Shown here in pieces: positions 57,942-64,000 of a stretch of DNA of 64,000 nt. Source of the stretch: Actinomycetota bacterium (lineage in GTDB: Bacteria; Actinomycetota; Acidimicrobiia; Acidimicrobiales; Palsa-688); NCBI GenBank assembly GCA_021323695.1, contig JAJPKN010000038.1:62001-126000 (forward strand), read 5' to 3'. Position 1 is the stretch's first letter. Each line of letters opens with the position of its first letter. Both the position numbers and the translations under genes were made by a program. The notes beneath the pieces were generated by a model. That model searched no databases. It was not told where the DNA came from and saw only the letters and a list, made by a program, of their open reading frames with translations.

Positions 57942-58718
57942 ATGCCGGCACTGCTCGAAGGCAAGCGCATCCTGGTCACCGGGGTCCTCACCGACGACTC
58001 CCTGGCCTTCGGGGCTGCCGCCCTGGCCCAGCGGGAGGGGGCCGAGCTGGTGCTCACCGGGGCCGGGCGGGGGCTGTCGCTGACCCGCCGGGTGGCCAAG
58101 CACCTCCCCACCCCACCGGACGTGCTGGAGCTCGACGTGACCGTCCCTCAGCACGTCAGCGAGGTCGCAGCGGACTTGCAGAGGCGCTGGGGAGGCCTCG
58201 ACGGCCTCCTCCATGCCATCGCCTTTGCCCCCCAGTCCTGCCTGGGAGGTGGGTTCCTCGACGCGCCGTGGGAGGACGTCCGCCTGGCCATGGAAATCTC
58301 CGCCTACTCGCTCAAGCTGCTGGCGGCCGGGCTGCTGCCGTTGTTCAAGGCGGCTGGCGGAGGGTCGGTGGTGGCCCTGGACTTCGACAGCCGGGTGGCC
58401 TGGCCGGGCTACGACTGGATGGGGGTGGCTAAGGCCGCGTTGGAGTCCACTGCCCGCTACCTGGCCCGGGACCTGGGCACCTACCGGGTCCGGGTCAACC
58501 TCGTAGCCGCTGGGCCCCTGCGCACAGTGGCAGCCAAAGCCATACCCGGCATCGACCAGATGGAGGCCTTCTGGCAACGAAGGGCACCGCTGGGGTGGGG
58601 CCCGGACGGCTCCAGTGCCGTGGCCAAGGCCTGCGTGGCGATGCTGTCCGACTGGTTCCCGGCCACGACGGGCGAGATGGTCCATGTCGACGGCGGTTAC
58701 CACGCGATGGGAGCGTGA
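57942..58718 (+). CDS. fabI: enoyl-[acyl-carrier-protein] reductase, InhA/FabI type
   Basis: The enzyme performs the last reduction of fatty-acid elongation using NADH. The 258-residue SDR has LLEGKRILVTGVLTDDSLAFGAAALAQREGAELVLTG at the N-terminus and AIAFAPQSCLGGGFLDAPWEDV. The catalytic Tyr-x6-Lys appears as FDSRVAWPGYDWMGVAKAALESTARYLARDLG, a pattern close to mycobacterial InhA. Substrate-loop and C-terminal TGEMVHVDGGYH follow. It is the first gene of a fabI-fabG-fabZ operon, an order different from the mycobacterial fabG1-inhA. Confidence 0.94.
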   Translation: MPALLEGKRILVTGVLTDDSLAFGAAALAQREGAELVLTGAGRGLSLTRRVAKHLPTPPDVLELDVTVPQHVSEVAADLQRRWGGLDGLLHAIAFAPQSCLGGGFLDAPWEDVRLAMEISAYSLKLLAAGLLPLFKAAGGGSVVALDFDSRVAWPGYDWMGVAKAALESTARYLARDLGTYRVRVNLVAAGPLRTVAAKAIPGIDQMEAFWQRRAPLGWGPDGSSAVAKACVAMLSDWFPATTGEMVHVDGGYHAMGA

Positions 58719-58719
58719 G

Positions 58720-59439
58720 GTGCCCGACGGGGACGGCACCGGGCGTGTGGTGGTGGTCACGGGCGGCAACCGAGGCATAGGCCGGGCCATAGCCGAGCGG
58801 TTCAAAGCCGGGGGGGACCGAGTGGCCTCGCTCCACCGCCAGGGCCAAGTCGACGGCCTGCTGTGCCTCCATTGCGACGTGACCAAGCCCGAAGACGTGG
58901 ACCGCGCCCTCAGCCGGGTGGAGGAGGAGCTCGGGACGGTGGAAGTCCTGGTCGCCAACGCCGGCATCACCGACGACAAGCTCGTGCTGCAGATGGACGA
59001 GGCCTCCTTCGCCCGGGTCCTGGACGTCAACTTGTCCGGGGCCTTCCGGGTCATCAAACGGGCGTTGCCCAAGATGCTGAGGGCGAGGAAAGGACGGATC
59101 ATCGTCAACTCGTCGGTCGCGGCCCTCTCCGGCTCCCCCGGGCAGGTCAACTACGCCGCGTCCAAGGCCGGCCTGATCGGCCTCACCCGCAGCCTGGCCA
59201 GGGAGGTGGGCAGCCGCAACATCACCGTCAACGCCATCGCGCCCGGTTTTGTGGACACCTCCATGACGGCCGTGCTGAGCGAGGCGAGGAAGGCCGAGGT
59301 GCTGGCGAACATCCCGCTCAAGCGCTTCGCCCGGCCCGAGGAGGTGGCCGGGGTGGCCCATTGGCTCGCCTCGGAGGAAGCTTCCTACGTGACTGGCGCG
59401 GTCATCCCGGTCGACGGCGGCTTGGGGATGGGGCATTGA
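58720..59439 (+). CDS. fabG: 3-oxoacyl-[acyl-carrier-protein] reductase
   Basis: The 239-residue short-chain dehydrogenase has a nucleotide-binding VVVVTGGNRGIGRAIAERF, the NAG motif VLVANAGITDD and the Ser-Tyr-Lys triad in IIVNSSVAALSGSPGQVNYAASKAGLIGL. NITVNAIAPGFVDTSM and a C-terminal YVTGAVIPVDGGLGMGH complete it. It reduces beta-ketoacyl-ACP with NADPH. I chose the GTG just after the fabI stop. Its own stop overlaps the fabZ start (TTGA). Confidence 0.94.
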   Translation: MPDGDGTGRVVVVTGGNRGIGRAIAERFKAGGDRVASLHRQGQVDGLLCLHCDVTKPEDVDRALSRVEEELGTVEVLVANAGITDDKLVLQMDEASFARVLDVNLSGAFRVIKRALPKMLRARKGRIIVNSSVAALSGSPGQVNYAASKAGLIGLTRSLAREVGSRNITVNAIAPGFVDTSMTAVLSEARKAEVLANIPLKRFARPEEVAGVAHWLASEEASYVTGAVIPVDGGLGMGH

Positions 59440-59891
59440 GCCCCGGGGCGGGGGCAGGCAGCTCGGCCGCCCTGCCTAGGCCGGGTGACCTGCTCCCCCA
59501 CCGCCACCCGTTCTTGTTCGTGGACGAGCTCACGGAGATCGAACCAGGCCGCTCCGCTCGCGGGTACTGGGTACTGACAGGTGACGAAGCCTTTTTCCAG
59601 GGCCATTTCCCCGGGAGGCCCACGCTGCCCGGCGTGCTCATGGTGGAGGCGATGGCCCAGTTGGGAGGGGCGGCCCTGCTCGCCGACCCCCGCTTCCAGG
59701 GCACCCTGCCGCTTTTCGGTGGCATCGACAAGGCTCGCTTCCGACGCCAGGTGGTGCCTGGGGACACCTTGGAGATGGCCGTCGAACTGGACCAGCTCAG
59801 CTCCAGCGCCGGCCGGGGCCACGGGACGGCAACGGTAGGGGGCAAGGTGGCAGCCACAGCCGCCATGCTGTTCGTGATAGCCCGGCCGTGA
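59436..59891 (+). CDS. fabZ: FabZ-type 3-hydroxyacyl-ACP dehydratase
   Basis: The 151-residue hot-dog-fold dehydratase has LLPHRHPFLFVDELTEIEPG, the catalytic His-Glu region GHFPGRPTLPGVLMVEAMAQLGGAALL, and FGGIDKARFRRQVVPGDTLEM, as in FabZ. It dehydrates 3-hydroxyacyl-ACP to trans-2-enoyl-ACP. The TTG start overlaps the fabG stop as TTGA. Length and motifs are normal. Confidence 0.93.
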   Translation: MSPGAGAGSSAALPRPGDLLPHRHPFLFVDELTEIEPGRSARGYWVLTGDEAFFQGHFPGRPTLPGVLMVEAMAQLGGAALLADPRFQGTLPLFGGIDKARFRRQVVPGDTLEMAVELDQLSSSAGRGHGTATVGGKVAATAAMLFVIARP

Positions 59892-59918
59892 CGGCCCATC
59901 CCTGACGGCCAGGAGGCT

Positions 59919-59946
59919 TTCACCCCCCGGTCACCTGGCGTTCACC
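59919..59946 (+). promoter_or_regulatory. PHO-box-like array: three 11-bp-spaced direct repeats
   Basis: TTCACC at 59919, GTCACC at 59930 and TTCACC at 59941 are spaced exactly 11 bp apart, with the last extended as GTTCACCTG. This matches the direct-repeat architecture of the actinobacterial PhoP PHO box (repeats of about GTTCACC every 11 bp). It lies between fabZ and the OmpR-type regulator gene. Confidence 0.6.
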
Positions 59947-60061
59947 TGTGCGTGGCCGTCCGGTCAGCTGGGCCCCCGACACTTGGGCCATCAACACCGA
60001 CCACCCCGCCTACCGACCATTTCGCCTGCGCCCGGCCCCGGCGGTCACCACCCGGCCCACG

Positions 60062-60742
60062 GTGGGGGCGACCGTGCTGGTCGTCGGCGAGGACGGCCTC
60101 AAGGGCGTGGCCCAGGACCTCGAAGAAGCCGGCTTCCAGGTCGTGGCCGCCAGGCAGGCAGCGTCGGCCCTGGCCGCGCTGGAGCGGGACGGGGCAGACG
60201 TAGCGGTCGTGGACGTGGGCTTCGAGGGCGACGGGCTGTCGTTCTGCAAGGCACTGTGGTCCGCCCACCCAGGGTTCCCGGTCCTGGTCGTAGGGCCGGG
60301 CGACGAGGACCAGGTGGCCAGGGCACTGGCCACCGGTGCCGACGACTACCTGGTCGTGCCCCTCCGGCCGGCCGAGCTGGTGGCCCGGGTGCGAGCCGTC
60401 CTGCGCCGGGCACCGGCCAGCGCTGCCCCACCCCGGTCCGGCACGCTCGTAGTCGGCGACGTCCGCCTGGACCCTGACCGCCACGAGGTGACGCTCCGGG
60501 GCTCCCCGGTCCACCTCCCCCTGCGCGAGTTCCAGCTCCTCCGCCTCCTCATGGAGAACGCCGGCATCGTCCTCACCCGGGCCACCCTGCTGTCCCGCCT
60601 GTGGGGCCCGTCCGCGCCGGACGACAACACCAGCGTGGAGGTCCATGTCCGGCGCCTGCGAGCCAAGCTGGAAGACGACCCCGCCCACCCCCGCCGGATC
60701 ATAACGGTCAGGGGGGTCGGCTACCGTTACCAGGCCCGCTAG
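60062..60742 (+). CDS. OmpR-family response regulator with atypical receiver domain
   Basis: The 226-residue regulator has a receiver domain with acidic pocket VLVVGEDGLKG, phospho-acceptor Asp51 in DVAVVDVGFEGDGLS, and the usual GADDYL block. The switch Thr/Ser is Gly (VLVVGPG) and the invariant Lys before Pro is Val (DDYLVVPL), so phosphorylation control is probably lost or altered. The C-terminal winged helix is normal (LPLREFQLLRLLMENAGIVLTRATLL, then NTSVEVHVRRLRAKLED and ITVRGVGYRY). No histidine kinase is adjacent. I chose the GTG at 60062. A frame from GTG 59948 would start inside the PHO-box-like repeats. Those repeats suggest autoregulation or membership of a Pho regulon. Confidence 0.85.
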   Translation: MGATVLVVGEDGLKGVAQDLEEAGFQVVAARQAASALAALERDGADVAVVDVGFEGDGLSFCKALWSAHPGFPVLVVGPGDEDQVARALATGADDYLVVPLRPAELVARVRAVLRRAPASAAPPRSGTLVVGDVRLDPDRHEVTLRGSPVHLPLREFQLLRLLMENAGIVLTRATLLSRLWGPSAPDDNTSVEVHVRRLRAKLEDDPAHPRRIITVRGVGYRYQAR

Positions 60743-60865
60743 CTAGCGTCACCCGGCCCGTTCGCCAACAGCCGGTGGCCGGGCGGCCGCCCTCGGGCGA
60801 GCGCGGCACTCCCGAGCGGCACTCCTGAGTGGACAGCCCCCGGGCGGGCGGGCACACTGGCGGCC

Positions 60866-62737
60866 GTGGCCAACGGGCGGCGCCGGCAGGCAGACCCTCC
60901 GTCGGCGCGCTCACGGCCCATCGCCGGCGCGCCGCTGGCGCGCTTTGACGACCTGGTGGCCGGCCGGGCGATGAGGCTGGAAGGCCACCTCGGCACGTTG
61001 GTAGCTCACCAAGCCGACCAGGTCGTCCCCGCTCTGGGCGCGGTGGAGGAGGCCACCGCCACCGGGTGCTGGGCTGCGGGGTTCGTCTCCTACGACGCTG
61101 CCCCTGGCCTCGACCCCTGCTTGACCGTGCCGGCCGGACCGCCCGGAGTGCCGCCAGGCCGGGTGCCCCTTGTGTGGTTCGGCCTGTTCGAGCGCTGCCG
61201 GGCCGTGGCGCCGGTCAGCGAGGAGGAGCCCTGCGGCCCTGCACTGGCCTGGACGCTTGCGACCACGTACCCGGCCTACCGCCGCAAGGTGGCAGCCGTA
61301 CGGGCGGCGATCGCCGAAGGCCGCGTCTACCAGTGCAACCTCACCGAACGCTTCGAGGCAAGCTCCCGGGGCGACCCCGAGGCGCTTTACCGCTCCCTGG
61401 CTCTGGCCCAGCGGGGCCGCTACAGCGCGTACGTCGGCACCGGTGACCTGGCCGTGGCCAGTGCCTCGCCGGAGCTGTTCTTCGAGTGGAGAGGCGACCA
61501 GGTTGTCACCCAGCCCATGAAGGGGACGGCTCGAAGAGGCAGGTGGGCGGCAGAAGACCAGGCGGCAGCCGCCGCTCTGGTGGCCTCCGCCAAAGACAGG
61601 GCGGAGAACGTCATGATCGTGGACTTGCTGCGCAACGACCTGGGCCGCCTCGGCCTGTGGGGGTCGGTAGAGGTACGAGCCCTGTTCGAGCTGGAACGGC
61701 TGGAGACAGTATGGCAGCTGACCTCGACGGTGACCGCTCGCCTGCCTCCTGATGCCCGCTTGGTGGACATCTTCCGGGCACTTTTCCCATCGGGCTCGGT
61801 CACCGGCGCCCCCAAGCCGGCCGCCATGGCGCTCATCTCCCAGCTCGAGACGTCGCCCCGGCAGGTCTACTGCGGGGCCGTGGGCCTCGTCGCCCCCCGG
61901 GCGCTGAGCAACCAAGGCCAGGTGGCACGCGCCCGGTTCAACGTCGCCATCCGCACAGCGGTCGTCGACCGGGCGAGCGGGACGGCGCGCTACGGCGCGG
62001 GCGGCGGGCTCACCTGGTCCTCACGGGCCAACGACGAGTGGGACGAGCTCCATGCCAAGGCCCGGCTCCTGGCCTTGGAGCCACGGCCCTTCCGCCTCTT
62101 GGAGACCATGAGGTACGACCCGGCCGATACCGAGCAAGGGCCCTTCGGGCTGGCCGGGGTGCACAACGCTGACGGCCACTTGAGCCGCCTGGCCTCCTCA
62201 GCCGCATATTTCGGGTTCTCCTGTGACCTCCGCCGGGTGGTCACGGCACTGTTGGCCGCCATCGGGGGAGCCGGCGGCCCGCAGCGCGTGCGCCTGCTGC
62301 TCGACCGCCACGGGGCCCCGGAAGTGCAGGTGGGAGAGGTGCCACCGGCCCCGGAGGTGACCCGCCTCGTAGTGGACCCCGAGCCGGTGGACCTGGACGG
62401 CCCATGGGCCTTCCACAAGACCACGCGGCGCGAGCCCTACGAGACCAGGGCGGCACGCCACCCAGAAGCAGACGACGTGGTGCTGGTCAACGGGCGGGGC
62501 GAGGTGACCGAGACCACGACGGCCAACCTGGCGGTGCGCACCGAGGGCCAGTGGTGGACACCTCCAGTGGCTTGTGGTTGCCTGCCCGGAGTGGGACGGG
62601 CCCGGTTGCTGGCAGCCGGGGTGCTGGCAGAACGGGTCATCACGCTGAGCGACCTGCTGGTCGCCCAAGAAGTTGCCCTCATAAGCTCGCTGCGTGGGTG
62701 GCGCCGTGCGGTGGTGCTGCCAAGCCCAGGCCGGTAG
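60866..62737 (+). CDS. pabB: fused aminodeoxychorismate synthase component I and aminodeoxychorismate lyase
   Basis: The 623-residue protein combines PabB and PabC, giving p-aminobenzoate for folate. The N-terminal about 400 residues are the chorismate-binding domain: GRVYQCNLTERFE, ASASPELFFEW, QPMKGTARRGR, DRAENVMIVDLLRNDLGR, FRALFPSGSVTGAPKPAAM and YGAGGGLTWSSRANDEW. The C-terminal about 220 residues are a class IV PLP aminotransferase/ADC lyase: RLLETMRYDP, FHKTTRREPYETRAARH, LVNGRGEVTETTTANLAVR and PPVACGCLPGVGRARLL. The K in FHKTTRR is the PLP lysine. The start is GTG. The 3' end overlaps the convergent kinase by 59 bp. Confidence 0.92.
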   Translation: MANGRRRQADPPSARSRPIAGAPLARFDDLVAGRAMRLEGHLGTLVAHQADQVVPALGAVEEATATGCWAAGFVSYDAAPGLDPCLTVPAGPPGVPPGRVPLVWFGLFERCRAVAPVSEEEPCGPALAWTLATTYPAYRRKVAAVRAAIAEGRVYQCNLTERFEASSRGDPEALYRSLALAQRGRYSAYVGTGDLAVASASPELFFEWRGDQVVTQPMKGTARRGRWAAEDQAAAAALVASAKDRAENVMIVDLLRNDLGRLGLWGSVEVRALFELERLETVWQLTSTVTARLPPDARLVDIFRALFPSGSVTGAPKPAAMALISQLETSPRQVYCGAVGLVAPRALSNQGQVARARFNVAIRTAVVDRASGTARYGAGGGLTWSSRANDEWDELHAKARLLALEPRPFRLLETMRYDPADTEQGPFGLAGVHNADGHLSRLASSAAYFGFSCDLRRVVTALLAAIGGAGGPQRVRLLLDRHGAPEVQVGEVPPAPEVTRLVVDPEPVDLDGPWAFHKTTRREPYETRAARHPEADDVVLVNGRGEVTETTTANLAVRTEGQWWTPPVACGCLPGVGRARLLAAGVLAERVITLSDLLVAQEVALISSLRGWRRAVVLPSPGR

Positions 62738-63773
62738 CCTCCCAGGCCCGCAGGCCGTCCGCGCTCAGCTGCACGGCGGTGGCCGACACCCCTGGGATCT
62801 CGGCCAAAGCGGCCAGGAGCCTCGCCCGGGCCCGGTGGTCGGGGCCGCACAGCAGGGTGAGGGAGCCGCCCTCGCCTCCGGCACCGTTGACCTTCCAACC
62901 GATGGCCCCCTCGTCCCGGGCGGCCGAGACCACCTGGTGGGCCAGCGAGCTGACCAAGTCCGGGTGCAGCGCCGCTTGGGCTTCAGTGGCAGCAACCATG
63001 GCCGAGGCAAAACGGCCCAGGTCGTTGGCTCCCAGGGCGGCGCGGGCGGCGCGGGCGGCTTGGCGGAGGGCTTCGAGGGCGCCAGAGCTGGGCCCGTCCG
63101 GGCCCAAGCTGGCGATCACCTTTTCGTGCAGCGCGGACGAGCCGTGCATCTGGCCCAGGAACACCAGGACGAAGCGTTGCTCGAGCTCCCACAACAGCCC
63201 CGCCGGCAACAGCAGCGGGGTGACCCGGGCCTGGGGGTAAGGGCCTATGGAGATGTGGCTGACCCCACCGTGGGCCGAGGCCAACTGGTCCTGGACCCCG
63301 CTTTCCTGGCCCAGGCGCTCCACTTCCAGCCGGTGGGCGCGGCGGGCCAGGTCGGAAGGCCGGGGGGTGGCACCGGCCAGCACCTCCAGGGCACCCAGCA
63401 CGGCTACGGCCACCGCAGCCGAGGTCCCAGTAGAAGAACCCGCTGGCACCCGGCAGTTCACGCTGAGCTCCACCGAAGCACCCGGAGGCACCCGAGCGTG
63501 CTCCAAAGCGGCTGCCAGCAGGCGGTGGCGCTCGGGGACGGCTCCCCAGCCGGTGCCCACCTCGAACGTATCGCCGTAGTCGACGGCGTGCACGACCCGG
63601 CGGCCAGCGCCGTCCAGCCACAGGGCCACCTGCACCTCGGCGCCCGGACGGACGGCAAAGTTGACCACCTCGCCGTGGCCAGCCACCCGGGTGTCGGTCC
63701 AACCGCCTATGTCGCAGATGCGCACGGGCGTCGTCGCCCTCACCAGGCGGCCGGGTGGGGAGAGGCTGCTCAC
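62679..63773 (-). CDS. GHMP-family sugar kinase
   Basis: The 364-residue kinase has the GHMP start RATTPVRICDIGGWTDT, the ATP-binding motif VPAGSSTGTSAAVAVAVLGAL near residue 112 and the third GHMP block GWKVNGAGGEGGSLTLLCG. GWTDT and SISIG-like (HISIGPYPQAR) features resemble fucose, galactose or heptose 7-phosphate kinases; the substrate cannot be fixed. The GTG at 63773 is preceded by TACCGT and 8 bases, which supports it over the upstream GTG at 63824. Confidence 0.85.
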   Translation of the reverse strand: MSSLSPPGRLVRATTPVRICDIGGWTDTRVAGHGEVVNFAVRPGAEVQVALWLDGAGRRVVHAVDYGDTFEVGTGWGAVPERHRLLAAALEHARVPPGASVELSVNCRVPAGSSTGTSAAVAVAVLGALEVLAGATPRPSDLARRAHRLEVERLGQESGVQDQLASAHGGVSHISIGPYPQARVTPLLLPAGLLWELEQRFVLVFLGQMHGSSALHEKVIASLGPDGPSSGALEALRQAARAARAALGANDLGRFASAMVAATEAQAALHPDLVSSLAHQVVSAARDEGAIGWKVNGAGGEGGSLTLLCGPDHRARARLLAALAEIPGVSATAVQLSADGLRAWEATGLGLAAPPHGATHAASL

Positions 63774-63781
63774 AACGCCAG

Positions 63782-63787
63782 ACGGTA
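63782..63787 (-). promoter_or_regulatory. -10 element of the GHMP kinase gene (leaderless)
   Basis: TACCGT on the minus strand ends 8 bases before the GTG at 63773. Confidence 0.5.
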
Positions 63788-63838
63788 CAGCACTCGGGGG
63801 ACGGCTGCCCACCGCTGGCTGCACCCGGGGGCAAAAAT

Positions 63839-63889
63839 GTTCACCCGGCTCGAGCCCGTACGTCCGCTCCCGTTCACCGCCCGTTCAAC
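63839..63889 (+). promoter_or_regulatory. second PHO-box-like array near the right edge
   Basis: GTTCACC at 63839, GTTCACC at 63872 and GTTCAAC at 63883 fall on one 11-bp register (33 and 11 bp apart). The last two directly cover the -35 position of the TATGGT hexamer at 63899. This is the geometry of PhoP-activated promoters. The gene it would serve begins beyond the window; 63905-64000 holds no gene that I can see. Confidence 0.6.
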
Positions 63890-63898
63890 TGGCCCCCC

Positions 63899-63904
63899 TA
63901 TGGT
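63899..63904 (+). promoter_or_regulatory. -10 element linked to the right-edge PHO-box-like array
   Basis: TATGGT starts 9 bp after the last PHO-like repeat, so the repeats overlap the -35 region. The downstream gene is outside the window. Confidence 0.45.
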
Positions 63905-64000
63905 CCGGGGCAACGGCGCTGAGCACAACCCAGCACGGGTGACGCCGCACCCGTGAGCCCCCAAGAAAGCGGGGCCATGTAAGAACGCGTCCCTCAGGAG

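Overview
The window is GC-rich, densely packed bacterial DNA with GTG and TTG starts, SARP-type regulation, an InhA-like enoyl reductase and the actinobacterial gene order glmU-prs-rplY-pth-mfd-mazG. It looks like a chromosomal segment of an Actinomycetota member. An Acidimicrobiia-like lineage is my tentative guess, based on combining that order with hydrogenase maturation genes and a complete System I cytochrome c maturation operon, which is uncommon in actinobacteria. No phage, insertion sequence, CRISPR array or rRNA operon is visible.

Layout. 1-3.8 kb (+): end of an Lhr-type helicase, then hypC-hypD-hypE for [NiFe]-hydrogenase maturation. 3.9-13.5 kb (-): housekeeping block glmU, prs, rplY, pth, mfd, a SurA-like lipoprotein and mazG, with tRNA-Gln(TTG) divergent at its head. 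13.7-24.4 kb: a more accessory stretch with a decayed antitoxin-like gene, a divergent lipoamide dehydrogenase/OsmC pair, a GNAT enzyme, a MalT/SARP-type regulator framed by two small ORFs, and two large secreted proteins. 24.6-29.4 kb: kynureninase, a YedY-like molybdoenzyme with a b-type cytochrome, and an ApbC Fe-S carrier divergent from a SufR-like regulator. 29.5-41.5 kb: two PilZ proteins, two zinc-ribbon AIM24 proteins, the ccmABCDEFGH operon (including a 38-codon ccmD) and a GGDEF diguanylate cyclase. 41.6-48 kb: glycosyltransferase, peroxiredoxin, cupin, drug-type ABC exporter, NfeD and slipin. 48-54 kb: cysS and valS in divergent orientation, then an LCP cell-wall ligase. 54-57.8 kb (-): bifunctional nuclease, ComF, ribokinase-like enzyme, a putative toxin-antitoxin-like nucleotidyltransferase pair and an acyl carrier protein. 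57.9-64 kb: fabI-fabG-fabZ, an orphan OmpR-type regulator behind a PHO-box-like array, a pabB-pabC fusion, a GHMP kinase, and a second PHO-box-like promoter at the right edge.

Four themes run through the window. First, about fifteen transcription units have a TANNNT -10 hexamer only 6-10 bases before the start codon, which points to widespread leaderless transcription and helped choose several starts. Second, genes in operons are joined by ATGA, GTGA, TTGA or TAATG overlaps. Third, cyclic-di-GMP synthesis and binding proteins cluster around the Ccm operon. Fourth, 11-bp-spaced direct repeats resembling actinobacterial PHO boxes occur twice near the right end. The GlmU is unusual: its acetyltransferase half is cut short and lacks catalytic residues.
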